From CALOCN01 sp942491735 (GTDB lineage: Bacteria > Eisenbacteria > RBG-16-71-46 > JABDJR01): a stretch of 64,000 nucleotides of DNA. Numbering within the stretch: position 1 is the first letter of the stretch; the number at the start of each line of letters is the position of its first letter. The stretch lies in the NCBI GenBank assembly GCA_942491735.1, contig CALOCN010000001.1:992001-1056000 (forward strand). Reading direction: 5' to 3'. Below the pieces are notes generated by a model. It was not told where the DNA came from, did no database searches, and saw nothing but the letters and a program-made list of their open reading frames with translations. The translations under genes were made by a program, and so were the position numbers. This document shows, in pieces, positions 41,808-51,944 of the stretch.

Positions 41808-43966
41808 AACAGGTCGTGACCAACAAGTCGGGAGAGCTGCGCATCCTCGAGGTCCCGGATCCGGCGCTGCAACCCGGCTTCGTGCTGGTGCGCACGGTCT
41901 GCTCCCTGGTCTCCCCGGGGACCGAGGGCGCCCAGGTCCGGGAAGGCAAGGCCGGTCTGCTGACCAAGGTGCGTGAACATCCGCGCGAGGTAAAGCAGGT
42001 CCTGGCCAAGCTCAAGAAGGAGGGCGTGCGCTCCGTGGCCAACCAGGTCCAGGAGAAGCTTGCCCAATGGCGTCCCCTGGGATACAGCCTGTCCGGCACC
42101 GTCATCGCGGTGGGGGAGGGCGTGGATGATCTGGCGGTGGGGGACGCGGTGGCCTGTGCCGGTGCGGGGTATGCGATCCACGCGGAGCGGGTCTGTGTTC
42201 CCCGGAACCTCGTGGTACGCCACCCCGAGGGACTGACCCACGCGCAGGCCGCGTTCGTCACCCTGGGCGCGATCGCCCTTCAGGGGGTGCGGCGGGCCGA
42301 GCCCACCCTGGGCGAACGGGCGCTGGTGGTCGGGTTGGGTCTGGTCGGGCAACTGGCTACCCAGCTCCTGGTCGCCGCCGGGGTTCGGGTGCTGGTTCGC
42401 GACCTGGATCCGGCCCGGATCGCCCTGGCCCGCGAACTGGGAGCGGAGGCCGCGCTGGAAGGGGACGCGGATCCCGAAGCCACCGCCGCCGCCTGGACCG
42501 GCGGGGTGGGGGTCGATCTGGCCCTGATCTGCGCCGCGACCCGCTCCAGCGCTCCGGTGGATGACGCGGCGCGCCTGCTGCGCGAACGGGGGCGGCTGGT
42601 CGTGGTCGGCGACGTGGGGCTGGAGTTGGAACGCGGCCCCTTCTACATGAAGGAACTCGACTTCACCCTGAGCAAGTCCTATGGCCCGGGCCGCTACGAC
42701 CCGGTGTACGAGGAAGGCGGGGTGGATTACCCGGTGGGGTACGTGCGCTGGACCGAGGGCCGCAACATGGAAGCGGTGCTGGACCTGATCGCGCGCGGCC
42801 GCCTTTCGGTGGACCGTCTGGTGAGCGAAACCGTCGTCGTGGACGACGCCCCGGGCATCTACGAGAAGATCGTCGCCGGCGAGGGTGGCCTGGCCAGCGT
42901 GATCACCTACCCCGAAACCAACGTGGCGCCCTCCCGCACGGTGCAGCTGACTCCGGCCGCGCCGGTCGAGGGCAAGGCCGGCGTGTTGGCGGTGGGAGCC
43001 GGCTACTTCGCCAAGGCCTTTCATCTTCCCAACCTCGCCCGGCAGGAGGCCCTGCACCTGGCCGGCGTGGTGAGCGGCACCGGCGCCAATGCCCGCCAGA
43101 CCGCCGAACGCTACGGAGCTTCCTTCGCCGGCACGGACCTCGACGAAGCGCTGACCCAGCCCGGCGTGGACGCGGTGCTGCTCTCGACCCGTCACCATCT
43201 TCATGTTCCCCAAGCCCTGGCCGCGATCCGCGCCGGCAAGCACGTTCTGGTGGAGAAGCCGCTGGCGCTGGACCGGGAGGGTCTGCGTGATCTGGCCCAG
43301 GCCCTGCAACGGAATCCGGTGCGGCTCGCGGTGGGGTTCAATCGCCGTCACGCACCCCTGGTGACGTCGTTGCGCGAGCTGCTTGCTGCCAGCGGCGGCC
43401 CCATCCACGGGGTCTACCGGATGAACGCGGGGCGCCTCCCCGCGGATCACTGGGTGAACGATCCGGTGGAAGGCGGGGGACGCATCCTCGGGGAGGGTGT
43501 CCACGTGTTCGACCTGTTCACCCATCTTGCGGGAACCCCGGTGCGGGTGCAGGCCTCCATGGTGCGTTCGGCCGACGACGCGGTCATCGATACCGACAAC
43601 CTGACCGCCACCGTGACCTTCGAGAACGGATCGGTCCTCACGCTCCTCTACACCACCGCCGGTCCCAAGGGTTATCCCAAGGAACAGCTCGAGGTGTTCG
43701 CGCCCGGTCTGGCCGCCACGCTCATCGACTATCGCGAGCTGGCCTGGACCGGATCCCGAAGCGGGAAGAAGACCCTGCGCGCCGAGGACAAGGGGCAGGC
43801 CGCGGAGATGGACGCGTGGGCCGGGTATCTCACCGGCAAGGATGCAGCGGTCGCCGACTTCCAGGCCGCCGCGCTCTCCACCTGGCTCACCCTCATGGCC
43901 CTCGAGTCCGCGCGCACCGGGGAGCCCCGGGAGGTCGCGGCCACGCTGTCCGAGGTGCTTGGGTAG
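41804..43966 (+). CDS. Two-domain dehydrogenase (MDR plus Gfo/Idh/MocA)
   Basis: 720 residues joining two oxidoreductases. The N-terminal half (about 1-370) is a medium-chain dehydrogenase with nucleotide loop VVGLGLVGQL and no obvious zinc-ligand Cys set. The C-terminal half (about 385-720) is Gfo/Idh/MocA with VLAVGAGYFAKAFHLPN and the catalytic EKPLAL. This fusion type is known from exopolysaccharide loci, generally beside heparinase-like proteins, as here. Probably oxidises or isomerises a nucleotide sugar; the substrate is unknown. Confidence 0.9.
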   Translation: MKQVVTNKSGELRILEVPDPALQPGFVLVRTVCSLVSPGTEGAQVREGKAGLLTKVREHPREVKQVLAKLKKEGVRSVANQVQEKLAQWRPLGYSLSGTVIAVGEGVDDLAVGDAVACAGAGYAIHAERVCVPRNLVVRHPEGLTHAQAAFVTLGAIALQGVRRAEPTLGERALVVGLGLVGQLATQLLVAAGVRVLVRDLDPARIALARELGAEAALEGDADPEATAAAWTGGVGVDLALICAATRSSAPVDDAARLLRERGRLVVVGDVGLELERGPFYMKELDFTLSKSYGPGRYDPVYEEGGVDYPVGYVRWTEGRNMEAVLDLIARGRLSVDRLVSETVVVDDAPGIYEKIVAGEGGLASVITYPETNVAPSRTVQLTPAAPVEGKAGVLAVGAGYFAKAFHLPNLARQEALHLAGVVSGTGANARQTAERYGASFAGTDLDEALTQPGVDAVLLSTRHHLHVPQALAAIRAGKHVLVEKPLALDREGLRDLAQALQRNPVRLAVGFNRRHAPLVTSLRELLAASGGPIHGVYRMNAGRLPADHWVNDPVEGGGRILGEGVHVFDLFTHLAGTPVRVQASMVRSADDAVIDTDNLTATVTFENGSVLTLLYTTAGPKGYPKEQLEVFAPGLAATLIDYRELAWTGSRSGKKTLRAEDKGQAAEMDAWAGYLTGKDAAVADFQAAALSTWLTLMALESARTGEPREVAATLSEVLG

Positions 43967-43968
43967 CC

Positions 43969-45837
43969 GTGGGATTCCTGGGGGATCTCCGGTACTTCGG
44001 GCCCCGGTTGGGCCCAAACCGGGCCGTCCGACTCGTCGCGGCGAAGCTCTCCAAGACCCGTCGCAAACGCCGCCTGGCCGCGGATCTCGCCCGCCCCACC
44101 CCGCCGGACGCGGTGTGCCGCGGGTTGGGTTTGTCGAAGGACCCCCACGAACGGGTCGCGACCCTGCGCTCCTCCTGGGAGCAACTCGCCGCCGCCACCC
44201 TGCCTTCCCTGCCCGACCCGGACACCGCACGCCGCCACGCCGACGCAGTGCTGGCCGGTCGTCAGCACCTTTTCGACCAGGATCCCGACGTGGGTTGGCC
44301 CCCCAACTGGAACTGGCGCTGGGACGGAACCGACAACGCGGCGCGGTTCCGCGACGACATCCGCAGCACCTGGGAACTGCAACGTCTCCAGGGGCTGCTT
44401 CCGCTGGCCGTCGCGGCGCGGGCCCTGGCCAGCGAGGCGGATGCCGAGGCCTGGTTCACCGGGGTGGAGAGCTTCGCCGCGGCGCATCCCGGCCCGGGTG
44501 GAGTGGCCTGGGAAAGCGCGCTGGAGCTGGGACTCCGCTGCCTTGCCCTGGTCCAGGGGCTGGTCCTACTCGCGCCCACCGAGGCCTTTGCCACCCGGCA
44601 CCTGAATGTCCTCACCGTGCTGGAGCGGCACCTGCGTTGGCTGGAGGCGGATCTGAGCCTGGACAAGGTAGTGCGCGGCAATCACCTCCTGGGCGAACTG
44701 GCCGGGCTGATCGCGGGGCGCCTTCTCTTTGCCGCGGACACGGGCAATCTGGAAACAGCCCGCCGGTCGCTGGACCTCCTGCACGGGGAAATCACAGCCC
44801 AGTTTCACCCGGACGGGGTCAACGTGGAGCAGTCCCTCACCTACGAGGCCTTCATCCTGGAGTTCCTGGTCGTCCCCCTAGCCATGGCCGACACCCTCGG
44901 GCGTGCGGTTCCCGCGGCAACCCGGGATCGCCTCACCCGGGCCGCTCACCATCTGGAATGCTGCACCGCGCCGGACGGATCGCTTCCCCGGGTGGGGGAC
45001 GCCGATTCGGGCCGTGGAGCTGTCCTCGCCCCACCCAAAGAAGCCCTGCCCGGGCTTCTCGAGCGGGTCCGCCGGCTCGGCGGACCGGGCCCCGCCGCCT
45101 CCGGCGGGCCGTCCGGGGAACCCGCTTTGCCGCGCATCTTCCCCGACGGGGGCCATGTCACCTGGACCCCGGCCCCCGGGGCGTTCCTCTTCCTGCGGGG
45201 AGGGCCGTTTGGCTGGGGTCTTCCGGGACCGGCCTCGCACAGCCACGCGGACCTGCTGGCCCCGGTCCTCTACCTGGGCGGGGAGCCGCTCCTGGTGGAT
45301 CCGGGGGTCTTTGGCTATCGCATCGGGGCCGATCGGGACGCGGATCGGGTCCGGGGGGCCCATTCGGCCCTGGATCCGGGGGCCTCGGTGGGGCCCTTCC
45401 CGGCCGGAACCTTCCGCTGGGCGGGCATTCCGGAGGATGCGAAGGTACACTCCCCGGCCCCGGACAGGGTCCAGGGGACGGTCCCCCTGGCCGGGCCAAA
45501 CGGCCCTTTGATCTGGCAGAGGTCCATACGGTACAATCAATTAGACGAAACTTGGATAATCCTCGATCGCCTTCAAGGCAACCCACCCGGCCCCGTAACG
45601 TGGGGCTTTCGCTTTGCTCCAGGAATTCATATCGAGTCGGAGACGGAGGGCGTCTACCGGGTTCGTCTGGCTTCCGGTCGTACCCTGGATGTGCGTCTGG
45701 AACCGGTGGGAGAGACATGGGTCGAGGATGCATGGGTGGCGCCGGCCTACGGTCGGCGCGTCCAGGCGCCGGTTTTGAGGCGACGGATCGAAGGGGCCTT
45801 CGAAGAGACGGCCGTGACGTTCACCCCGCGGCGCTGA
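43969..45837 (+). CDS. Heparinase II/III-family protein
   Basis: 622 residues from GTG 43969, two bases after the previous stop. An alpha-toroid N-terminal part (about 60-350, [39 protein letters not shown]) is followed by the beta-sheet heparinase fold with [12 protein letters not shown] and [10 protein letters not shown]. No signal peptide is evident, so it may act inside the cell or use another route. Relatives are uronate lyases or act as modification enzymes in exopolysaccharide operons. A UXS gene follows, so its substrate may contain uronic acid. Confidence 0.87.
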   Translation: MGFLGDLRYFGPRLGPNRAVRLVAAKLSKTRRKRRLAADLARPTPPDAVCRGLGLSKDPHERVATLRSSWEQLAAATLPSLPDPDTARRHADAVLAGRQHLFDQDPDVGWPPNWNWRWDGTDNAARFRDDIRSTWELQRLQGLLPLAVAARALASEADAEAWFTGVESFAAAHPGPGGVAWESALELGLRCLALVQGLVLLAPTEAFATRHLNVLTVLERHLRWLEADLSLDKVVRGNHLLGELAGLIAGRLLFAADTGNLETARRSLDLLHGEITAQFHPDGVNVEQSLTYEAFILEFLVVPLAMADTLGRAVPAATRDRLTRAAHHLECCTAPDGSLPRVGDADSGRGAVLAPPKEALPGLLERVRRLGGPGPAASGGPSGEPALPRIFPDGGHVTWTPAPGAFLFLRGGPFGWGLPGPASHSHADLLAPVLYLGGEPLLVDPGVFGYRIGADRDADRVRGAHSALDPGASVGPFPAGTFRWAGIPEDAKVHSPAPDRVQGTVPLAGPNGPLIWQRSIRYNQLDETWIILDRLQGNPPGPVTWGFRFAPGIHIESETEGVYRVRLASGRTLDVRLEPVGETWVEDAWVAPAYGRRVQAPVLRRRIEGAFEETAVTFTPRR

Positions 45838-45865
45838 CCGCTCGGGGTTTTCAACAGGAGATCGT

Positions 45866-46798
45866 GTGAACATCCTCATTACCGGGGGCGCGGGCTTTAT
45901 CGGCTCCAATCTCTCCGAGTTCCTTCTGGGGCAGGGCCATCGCGTCATCGCCATGGACAACCTGCTGACCGGGAAGGTGGAGAACATCGAGCACATCCAC
46001 CACCCGAAGTTCACGTTCATCGACTATGACGTGACCAACTTCATCTTTGTCGACGAGCCGCTGGACTACGTGCTGCACTTCGCCAGCCCGGCCAGCCCCA
46101 TCGACTATCTCAAGCTTCCCATCGCCACCCTGAAGGTGGGGGCGATCGGGACCCACAAGGCGCTCGGGTTGGCCAAGGCCAAGGGGGCGAGCTTTCTCAT
46201 CGCGTCGACCAGCGAGGTCTACGGGGATCCGCTGGTCCATCCCCAGGAGGAGTCGTACTGGGGAAACGTGAACCCCATCGGCATCCGCGGGGTCTATGAC
46301 GAAGCCAAGCGGTTCGCCGAGGCCATGACCATGGCGTATCACCGGTACCACAAGGTGGACACCCGGATCCTGCGGATCTTCAACACCTTCGGACCGCGGA
46401 TGCGCCGCAATGACGGTCGGGCGGTGCCCACCTTCATCAATCAGGCGCTGTCGAACCAGGACATCACGGTGTTCGGGGACGGATCGCAGACCCGCTCCTT
46501 CGGCTACATCGACGACCTGGTGGAGGGCATCTACAAGCTCATGCTCTCCAGCGAGAACGACCCGGTGAACATCGGCAATCCGCAGGAAATGACGGTGAAG
46601 GAGATGGCCGAGACCATCATCGAGCTCACCGGCTCCAAGAGCAAGATCATCTACGCGCCGCTTCCCGAGGACGATCCCAAGGTGCGTCAGCCGGATATCT
46701 CCAAGGCCAAGCGGGTGTTGGACTGGGAACCCCGGACCCCGGTGCGCGAGGGCCTGATCAAGACGGTAGAATGGTTCGCTGCCAACCACTCGAAGTGA
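45866..46798 (+). CDS. uxs: UDP-glucuronate decarboxylase (UXS)
   Basis: Makes UDP-xylose from UDP-glucuronate. 310 residues, GTG 45866 with AGGAG 5 bases upstream. NAD motif [11 protein letters not shown] (5-15), [25 protein letters not shown], the UXS-specific [20 protein letters not shown] (Tyr144, Lys148) and [10 protein letters not shown]. The motif set is close to full consensus, so the call is firm. Product xylose, or the 4-keto intermediate, would enter the glycan made by this operon. Confidence 0.95.
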   Translation: MNILITGGAGFIGSNLSEFLLGQGHRVIAMDNLLTGKVENIEHIHHPKFTFIDYDVTNFIFVDEPLDYVLHFASPASPIDYLKLPIATLKVGAIGTHKALGLAKAKGASFLIASTSEVYGDPLVHPQEESYWGNVNPIGIRGVYDEAKRFAEAMTMAYHRYHKVDTRILRIFNTFGPRMRRNDGRAVPTFINQALSNQDITVFGDGSQTRSFGYIDDLVEGIYKLMLSSENDPVNIGNPQEMTVKEMAETIIELTGSKSKIIYAPLPEDDPKVRQPDISKAKRVLDWEPRTPVREGLIKTVEWFAANHSK

Positions 46799-46802
46799 AG
46801 GA

Positions 46803-47522
46803 ATGCCTGTGAAGGGCCTCGTGGTCATTCCCACCTATAACGAAGCGGACAACATCCGCGAGCTCGTCCCCCGTGTCCTGGAACAGGACCCCGGTCTGGA
46901 GATCCTCGTCGTCGACGACAACTCGGTCGACGGCACGGGGGCGATCGTCGACGAGTTGCGGGCCACCGAGCCGCGCCTGCACATTCTCCACCGACCGGGC
47001 AAGATGGGTCTGGGTACGGCGTACGTGGACGGGTTCCGCTACGCCCTCGAGCGGGACTACGAAGTCGTGTTCGAGATGGACGCGGACTTCAGTCATGACC
47101 CGGACTCCCTGCCCGCGTTTCTCGAGGCCATCCAGGACAACGACCTGGTCATCGGCTCCCGGTATCTGCACGGGGTCACGGTCGTCAACTGGCCGCTGAC
47201 CCGTCTCATTCTTTCCTACGGGGCGAACGTCTACACCCGTCTCATCACCTGGATGCCGCTCAAGGACGCCACCGGCGGCTTCAAGTGTTTCCGGCGGGAG
47301 ACCCTCGAGGCGATCGACCTGGACCGGGTGGGTTCGGACGGGTACGGCTTCCAGATCGAGATGAACTTCAAGGTGTGGCGCAAGGGCTTCCGGGTGCGCG
47401 AGATCGGCATCGTCTTCGTGGATCGCCGGGTCGGTATCAGCAAGATGAACAACAAGATCATCTGGGAGGCGATGTGGTTGGTGTGGCGTCTGCGATTCCT
47501 CGATCTCGTGGGAAGGCTCTGA
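46803..47522 (+). CDS. Polyprenol-phosphate mannosyltransferase (DPM1-like)
   Basis: 239 residues, GT2. VVIPTYNEADNI, VVDDNSVDGTG, LHRPGKMGLGTAYVDGF and MDADFSHDPDSLP are the hallmark motifs of dolichol/polyprenol-phosphate mannose synthases; FKCFRRETLE is also typical. No C-terminal TM helix, like the soluble DPM1 class. It would supply a lipid-linked hexose to GT-C enzymes such as the protein encoded at 54372. Confidence 0.92.
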   Translation: MPVKGLVVIPTYNEADNIRELVPRVLEQDPGLEILVVDDNSVDGTGAIVDELRATEPRLHILHRPGKMGLGTAYVDGFRYALERDYEVVFEMDADFSHDPDSLPAFLEAIQDNDLVIGSRYLHGVTVVNWPLTRLILSYGANVYTRLITWMPLKDATGGFKCFRRETLEAIDLDRVGSDGYGFQIEMNFKVWRKGFRVREIGIVFVDRRVGISKMNNKIIWEAMWLVWRLRFLDLVGRL

Positions 47523-47526
47523 GTCC

Positions 47527-49671
47527 GTGGTCGATCTCTCGATCGTCATCGTTTCCTACCGCACACCGGAGGTGTTGCGGGAGTGCCTGAAGGTGCTCAC
47601 CACGGATACGGGGACACGCAGCCGCGAGATCCTGGTGGTGGACAACGACTCGGGAGACGAGAGCCCGGCCGTGGCCCGCTCCTTCGAGGGAGTCCGGGTC
47701 ATCGAGACCGGTGACAACCTGGGATTTGCCGGCGGCGTCAATCGCGGACTGGCCGAGGCCGACGGCCGTTTCCTCCTCGTCCTCAACCCGGATATCGAGG
47801 TCCAGCCCGGCTCCCTGGACACCCTGATCGACTTCATGGAGGCGCACCCCGAGACCGGGATCGCCGCCCCCAAGCTGCTCAACACCGACGGCACCCTGCA
47901 GCACTCCTGCCGCCGCTTCTACACCCTGAGCACGATCATCCTGCGACGCTCCTTCCTGGGCCGGATCTTTCCCGATGCCGCGCCGCTGCGGCGGCACCTC
48001 ATGTTGGACTACGACCACGAGACCCCGCGCGCGGTCGATTGGGTGGCCGGAGCGGCCATGCTGGTGCGTCGCGAGGCGCTGGACGATGTGGGTCCCATGG
48101 ACGAGCGCTACTTCCTCTACTTCGAGGACGTGGACTGGTGCACCCGCATGCAGGCCCGCGGTTGGCTGGTGCACTACGTGCCGGACAGCGTCATGACCCA
48201 CCATTGGCAACGGGCGAGCCGCACCCTGGGTCCGGCCGCGCGGCGCCACCTGCGCAGCGGGCTCCGCTTCTACGACCGCTGGGGCGGGTTCCTCCATGTG
48301 CTGCGGCAATCGGCCGGTGCGTGGCGGACCGGCGCCCTCGTGGCCCTGGACCTGTTGACCATCACCGCCGCGTTTCTCCTCGCCTTCCTCGCCCGTCAGC
48401 AGATGGCCTTCTGGCTCCAGAAACCGGTCTGGTCGCTCTCCTTCTACGGCAGCTTCTTCGCGGCGAGCGTGGTGGTGTACCTGGCCGGTTTCTCCATGCA
48501 GGGGCTGTACCGGGAAGTCCGCGAGGGGGACTGGGTGGATGTGGCCTTCAGGGTGATCAAGGGAGCGACCCTGGGCGCGTTGGTGCTGATGGCATCGACC
48601 TTCGTCCTGGACATGCGCTCCTACTCCCGCGCCATCGTGCTCGCCTCGTGGCCCCTGGCCGCCATGGGCGTGTTCCTCAACCGTCGCCTGGTCTACGCGC
48701 TCAGCGCGCGGGCGCGCCGCGAGCGGTGGAACCTGCGCCGGGTCGCCCTGATCGGCGAGGACCCGGCCATGGATCGTCTGGAAGCCACGCTCCGGGAGAA
48801 CACTGAGCTGGGCTGGGAACCGGTGCGGATTCGCCGCACTCCCTGGGTGGGTCTGCCGCCCCGGGACGCCGACGCGCTGCTCATCACCCTCCTGGCCCGG
48901 GAGCGGGTCACCGAAGTGGTGGTCAGCCCCACCGCGTTGGGTGTGGCCGAGGATGCCGTGGCCGAACGCATTCTCCCGCTGCGCCGCGCCGGTCACGGGG
49001 TTCGTCTGGTCTCCAACTTCCTCTCCGCGCTGCCTCCGCGGGCCCGGGTGGAACGGATCGGTGACGTCAGCTGGCTCGCCCTGGAACGGCCCCGCCTGCA
49101 GCCCACCAAGACCAGCAAGCGGGTGCTGGATCTGGCGGGGGCCCTTGTGCTTGGTGGGTTGGGTCTCCTTCCCGTGTTGGCCCTGGGCGCGGCCCGTGGC
49201 CTCGCCCGGCGCGAGTTTCTGGAACCTGGGACCCCCTGGAAGGGTCGATGGGGGGAGACCCTGCGTGTCCGGCGGATTGCCGGCGGGGGTCGTCTCGCCG
49301 ATTACCCCCTGCTGGGCGCCGTGCTGAGGGGGCGGCTCAGCCTGGTGGGACCACGTCCGCTGGCTCCGGGGGAAACGGTTCCCGGGGGAGACGCCTGGCT
49401 TCGGGTGCGTGAGCACCACCGTCCCGGTCTGGTGGGTCCCTGGTCGCTGGTCGCGACCCAGACCCCTGAAGAGGAGATGCAACAGGAACTTCGGTATCTC
49501 GAAGATTGGACTGCGGAACTCGATCTCAAGCTCCTGGCGCGGGTGGCACTTCGCCGCCCGGGAGGCGGTCATGGCAGCGGGTCCAGTTCTCCCGCGCGTC
49601 GCACGGAGACCGCTCCCGATGGCCGACCCTCGGCCGCCCCGCGCAGTGCCCACCCCATGGGGACCTCCTGA
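47527..49671 (+). CDS. GT2 fused to an initiating phosphoglycosyltransferase-like domain
   Basis: 714 residues from GTG 47527. Residues 1-260 form a GT2 domain of the rhamnosyltransferase type (VSYRTPEVLREC, NPDIEV, FLYFEDVDWC). Residues 275-400 hold about four TM helices, followed by a nucleotide-binding-like domain and a WcaJ/WbaP-type C-terminus beginning KRVLDLAGALVL (about 531). SLVGPRPL is intact, but the catalytic Asp-Glu of DELP reads LADYP (590-594) and the KFRSM-type region is shortened. The transferase half may be inactive or changed. A low-complexity tail ends the protein. Confidence 0.85.
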   Translation: MVDLSIVIVSYRTPEVLRECLKVLTTDTGTRSREILVVDNDSGDESPAVARSFEGVRVIETGDNLGFAGGVNRGLAEADGRFLLVLNPDIEVQPGSLDTLIDFMEAHPETGIAAPKLLNTDGTLQHSCRRFYTLSTIILRRSFLGRIFPDAAPLRRHLMLDYDHETPRAVDWVAGAAMLVRREALDDVGPMDERYFLYFEDVDWCTRMQARGWLVHYVPDSVMTHHWQRASRTLGPAARRHLRSGLRFYDRWGGFLHVLRQSAGAWRTGALVALDLLTITAAFLLAFLARQQMAFWLQKPVWSLSFYGSFFAASVVVYLAGFSMQGLYREVREGDWVDVAFRVIKGATLGALVLMASTFVLDMRSYSRAIVLASWPLAAMGVFLNRRLVYALSARARRERWNLRRVALIGEDPAMDRLEATLRENTELGWEPVRIRRTPWVGLPPRDADALLITLLARERVTEVVVSPTALGVAEDAVAERILPLRRAGHGVRLVSNFLSALPPRARVERIGDVSWLALERPRLQPTKTSKRVLDLAGALVLGGLGLLPVLALGAARGLARREFLEPGTPWKGRWGETLRVRRIAGGGRLADYPLLGAVLRGRLSLVGPRPLAPGETVPGGDAWLRVREHHRPGLVGPWSLVATQTPEEEMQQELRYLEDWTAELDLKLLARVALRRPGGGHGSGSSSPARRTETAPDGRPSAAPRSAHPMGTS

Positions 49672-51944
49672 TGCATCACACTCCACGACACGGTCGGCTT
49701 CTCCCGGCCGTCCTGGCCCTTCTCGCGATTGCCGTCGCCCTCCCGCCGAACGTCCGGGCCCAGAACGCCGCCGACGCGTTTACCCCGTTCGTCGCCGCGT
49801 TCGACCTCACCGAGATCACCACCACCGGGGGCGTCCTGTGGATCGCCACCAACGGGGGGGGCGCGTTGCGTTTCGATCCCAACGGCGGCGGGTTCACCCA
49901 GTACCCCAAGTTGTTGGGCACCGGGCCGAGGGGCAACGACCTCGTCACCACCTGCGTCGATTCGGAGGGCCGGGTCTGGTTCGGCAGCGCCACCCGGGGT
50001 TTCACCTTCTTTGATCCGCAGACGCAGACCTGGGATCGCCGCTCGGAGGAATGGCCCGACCCACGGATCCGGGTCATCCGCTGCCTCGAGGAAGGGGTCT
50101 ACATCGGCACCCAGGAGGGGCTCTCCCTGAAACCCACCGCCAACCGGACCGACATCTGTGCACCGGCCGACCCCAGCTGCATTGTTCCCTCGTTCATCGT
50201 CAACGACTACGCCCTCCTGGACGAGAGTCTCTGGGTGGCGACCCGCGAGGGGTTGGGACGGTTCAGCGAGGGGACGTGGGACTCGCTGAACACGCTGCCG
50301 GTCGGGTCCCAGGGGCAGAACTCGCTCTCGCTGGTCACCTTCGAGGGGCAGCTCTGGGAAGCGGCGGAGTTCGCCGCCTCGACCGGGGCGGTGCGACGCC
50401 TGGTGGACGGGGCCTGGCAGGTGTTCGAGCTGCCGGCGCACAGGTTGCGCGTCCTCGACGGATCGCTCTACGCCATCGCGGCCGGGGATCTGTTCCGCTG
50501 GGACGGTACCGCGTTCCAGCCCCTGTCCGAGCCGGTGGACGATGACATTCGCGACGTAGCTCTCCTGGACGGTGTCTATTGGTTGACCACCGGCAACGGG
50601 TTGGTTTCCTGGAACGGCACCGCGGCCACGTCGACCCGCTTCGTTCCGCCCGGGTTGGGGCTGGGGGGGGAGTTCCAGGCCCTCACCGTGGACAGCAAGG
50701 GGACGGTGTGGGCCGGCACCATCGGGAACCGGATCGGCATTGCCTCCCGGACCCGAACCGGCGAGTGGGACACGATCCTGCCGGGAGCGAGCGGCCTGGA
50801 GAACGAGTGGATCTTCCAGCTGTATGCCGACAGTGGGGATCGGTTGTGGATCGGACACTGCTGTTGTCCCGAGGGACGCTGCCGACTCGAGGTGGATTGT
50901 GCCGGCGGCATCGGGAGTATCGCCACCTACCGCAACGGGTGGGCGTTCGCCGAGGACAACGCCCGCCGCATGTGGGTGGGGACGGATCAACTCGGCGCGT
51001 TGGTCTTCCGGCGCACCACGGACTGTTCCTGGGAGCTCGAGGATCAACTGACCGCCTCGGACCCCGCCGGCGTCATGTCTTCCAACAGCGTGCGCGCCAT
51101 CGCGGTCACCGGGGAAGGCACCTACTTCGGCCACCTGCAGAACGGGCTCGACTACTGGCCGCACCGCGGCAACCTGAGCACGGGGCGGGACGGGTCGAAC
51201 TGGATCCATGTCGGAACCACCGGCTTCGGACTCCTCGACAACAACGTGGGCTCCATTGCCCTGGTGGGGGAGGATGCCTGGGTCGGCACCTCGAGCGGCC
51301 TGCACCGGTTCCGCGCCGGGGGTCTGGTGACCCGGTGTCCCTCGCGTATTCTCGACGACCTGGACGATCAGGCCCGTCGGGTCACCGCGGTCACCGTCGA
51401 TCGGGACGGGAACCTCTGGGTGGGGACGGATTCGGGACTGCTGTTCCTGCGGCGCGGAGGAGCCTGTGACGCGGGCGGCGGCGAGTTCCTGTCCTACACC
51501 CAGGACAACTCCGCACTCCCGGACAACAACGTGCTCTCGGCCACCCTCAACCCGGTGGATGGTTCGGTCTGGATGGGAACGTCCACCGGTCTGCTGCGGA
51601 TTGACCCCGCCGTCTTCACCAGCGGAGGAGGGAGCGCACCGGACCAGTACGTGCTCTATCCGAACCCCGTCGATCTGACCCGGGTCGGGGCGCGGGTGAG
51701 TCTGGGACTGGAGTCCGGCGGCTCCGTGGATCGCGTTCCCCTGGCCGATGCCCAGCAGCCGGAGGTCCTCGACATGGCGGGTCAGGCGGTGGGCCGGTTC
51801 GATACCTTCATGGATGGCGGCGACGAGGGTTGGGTGTGGAACGGGAAGAACCTGACCGGGAGCGTGGTCGCCCCGGGACTCTATTTCGTGCGAACGCAGG
51901 TCGGAGGACAGACGGTGGTGCTCAAGCTCGGGGTAGTGCGATGA
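49671..51944 (+). CDS. Periplasmic propeller protein with FlgD/T9SS-like tail
   Basis: 757 residues. Signal peptide ending PPNVRAQ, then at least ten short blades of the two-component-regulator-propeller type (repeated LWIATNGGG, RVWFGSAT, LWVGTDSG, VWMGTSTG), and a C-terminal beta-domain with YPNPVDL and APGLYFVRTQVGG that resembles FlgD-Ig or type IX secretion sorting domains. A cysteine cluster (HCCCPEGRC) sits near 405. It begins inside the previous stop (TGATG). It could sense or bind the glycan; no kinase domain is attached. Confidence 0.83.
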   Translation: MHHTPRHGRLLPAVLALLAIAVALPPNVRAQNAADAFTPFVAAFDLTEITTTGGVLWIATNGGGALRFDPNGGGFTQYPKLLGTGPRGNDLVTTCVDSEGRVWFGSATRGFTFFDPQTQTWDRRSEEWPDPRIRVIRCLEEGVYIGTQEGLSLKPTANRTDICAPADPSCIVPSFIVNDYALLDESLWVATREGLGRFSEGTWDSLNTLPVGSQGQNSLSLVTFEGQLWEAAEFAASTGAVRRLVDGAWQVFELPAHRLRVLDGSLYAIAAGDLFRWDGTAFQPLSEPVDDDIRDVALLDGVYWLTTGNGLVSWNGTAATSTRFVPPGLGLGGEFQALTVDSKGTVWAGTIGNRIGIASRTRTGEWDTILPGASGLENEWIFQLYADSGDRLWIGHCCCPEGRCRLEVDCAGGIGSIATYRNGWAFAEDNARRMWVGTDQLGALVFRRTTDCSWELEDQLTASDPAGVMSSNSVRAIAVTGEGTYFGHLQNGLDYWPHRGNLSTGRDGSNWIHVGTTGFGLLDNNVGSIALVGEDAWVGTSSGLHRFRAGGLVTRCPSRILDDLDDQARRVTAVTVDRDGNLWVGTDSGLLFLRRGGACDAGGGEFLSYTQDNSALPDNNVLSATLNPVDGSVWMGTSTGLLRIDPAVFTSGGGSAPDQYVLYPNPVDLTRVGARVSLGLESGGSVDRVPLADAQQPEVLDMAGQAVGRFDTFMDGGDEGWVWNGKNLTGSVVAPGLYFVRTQVGGQTVVLKLGVVR

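Noticed and set aside
49671..51944. Hybrid two-component histidine kinase
   Set aside because: Propeller blades are of the kinase-sensor type, but there is no histidine kinase, ATPase or receiver domain before the stop.
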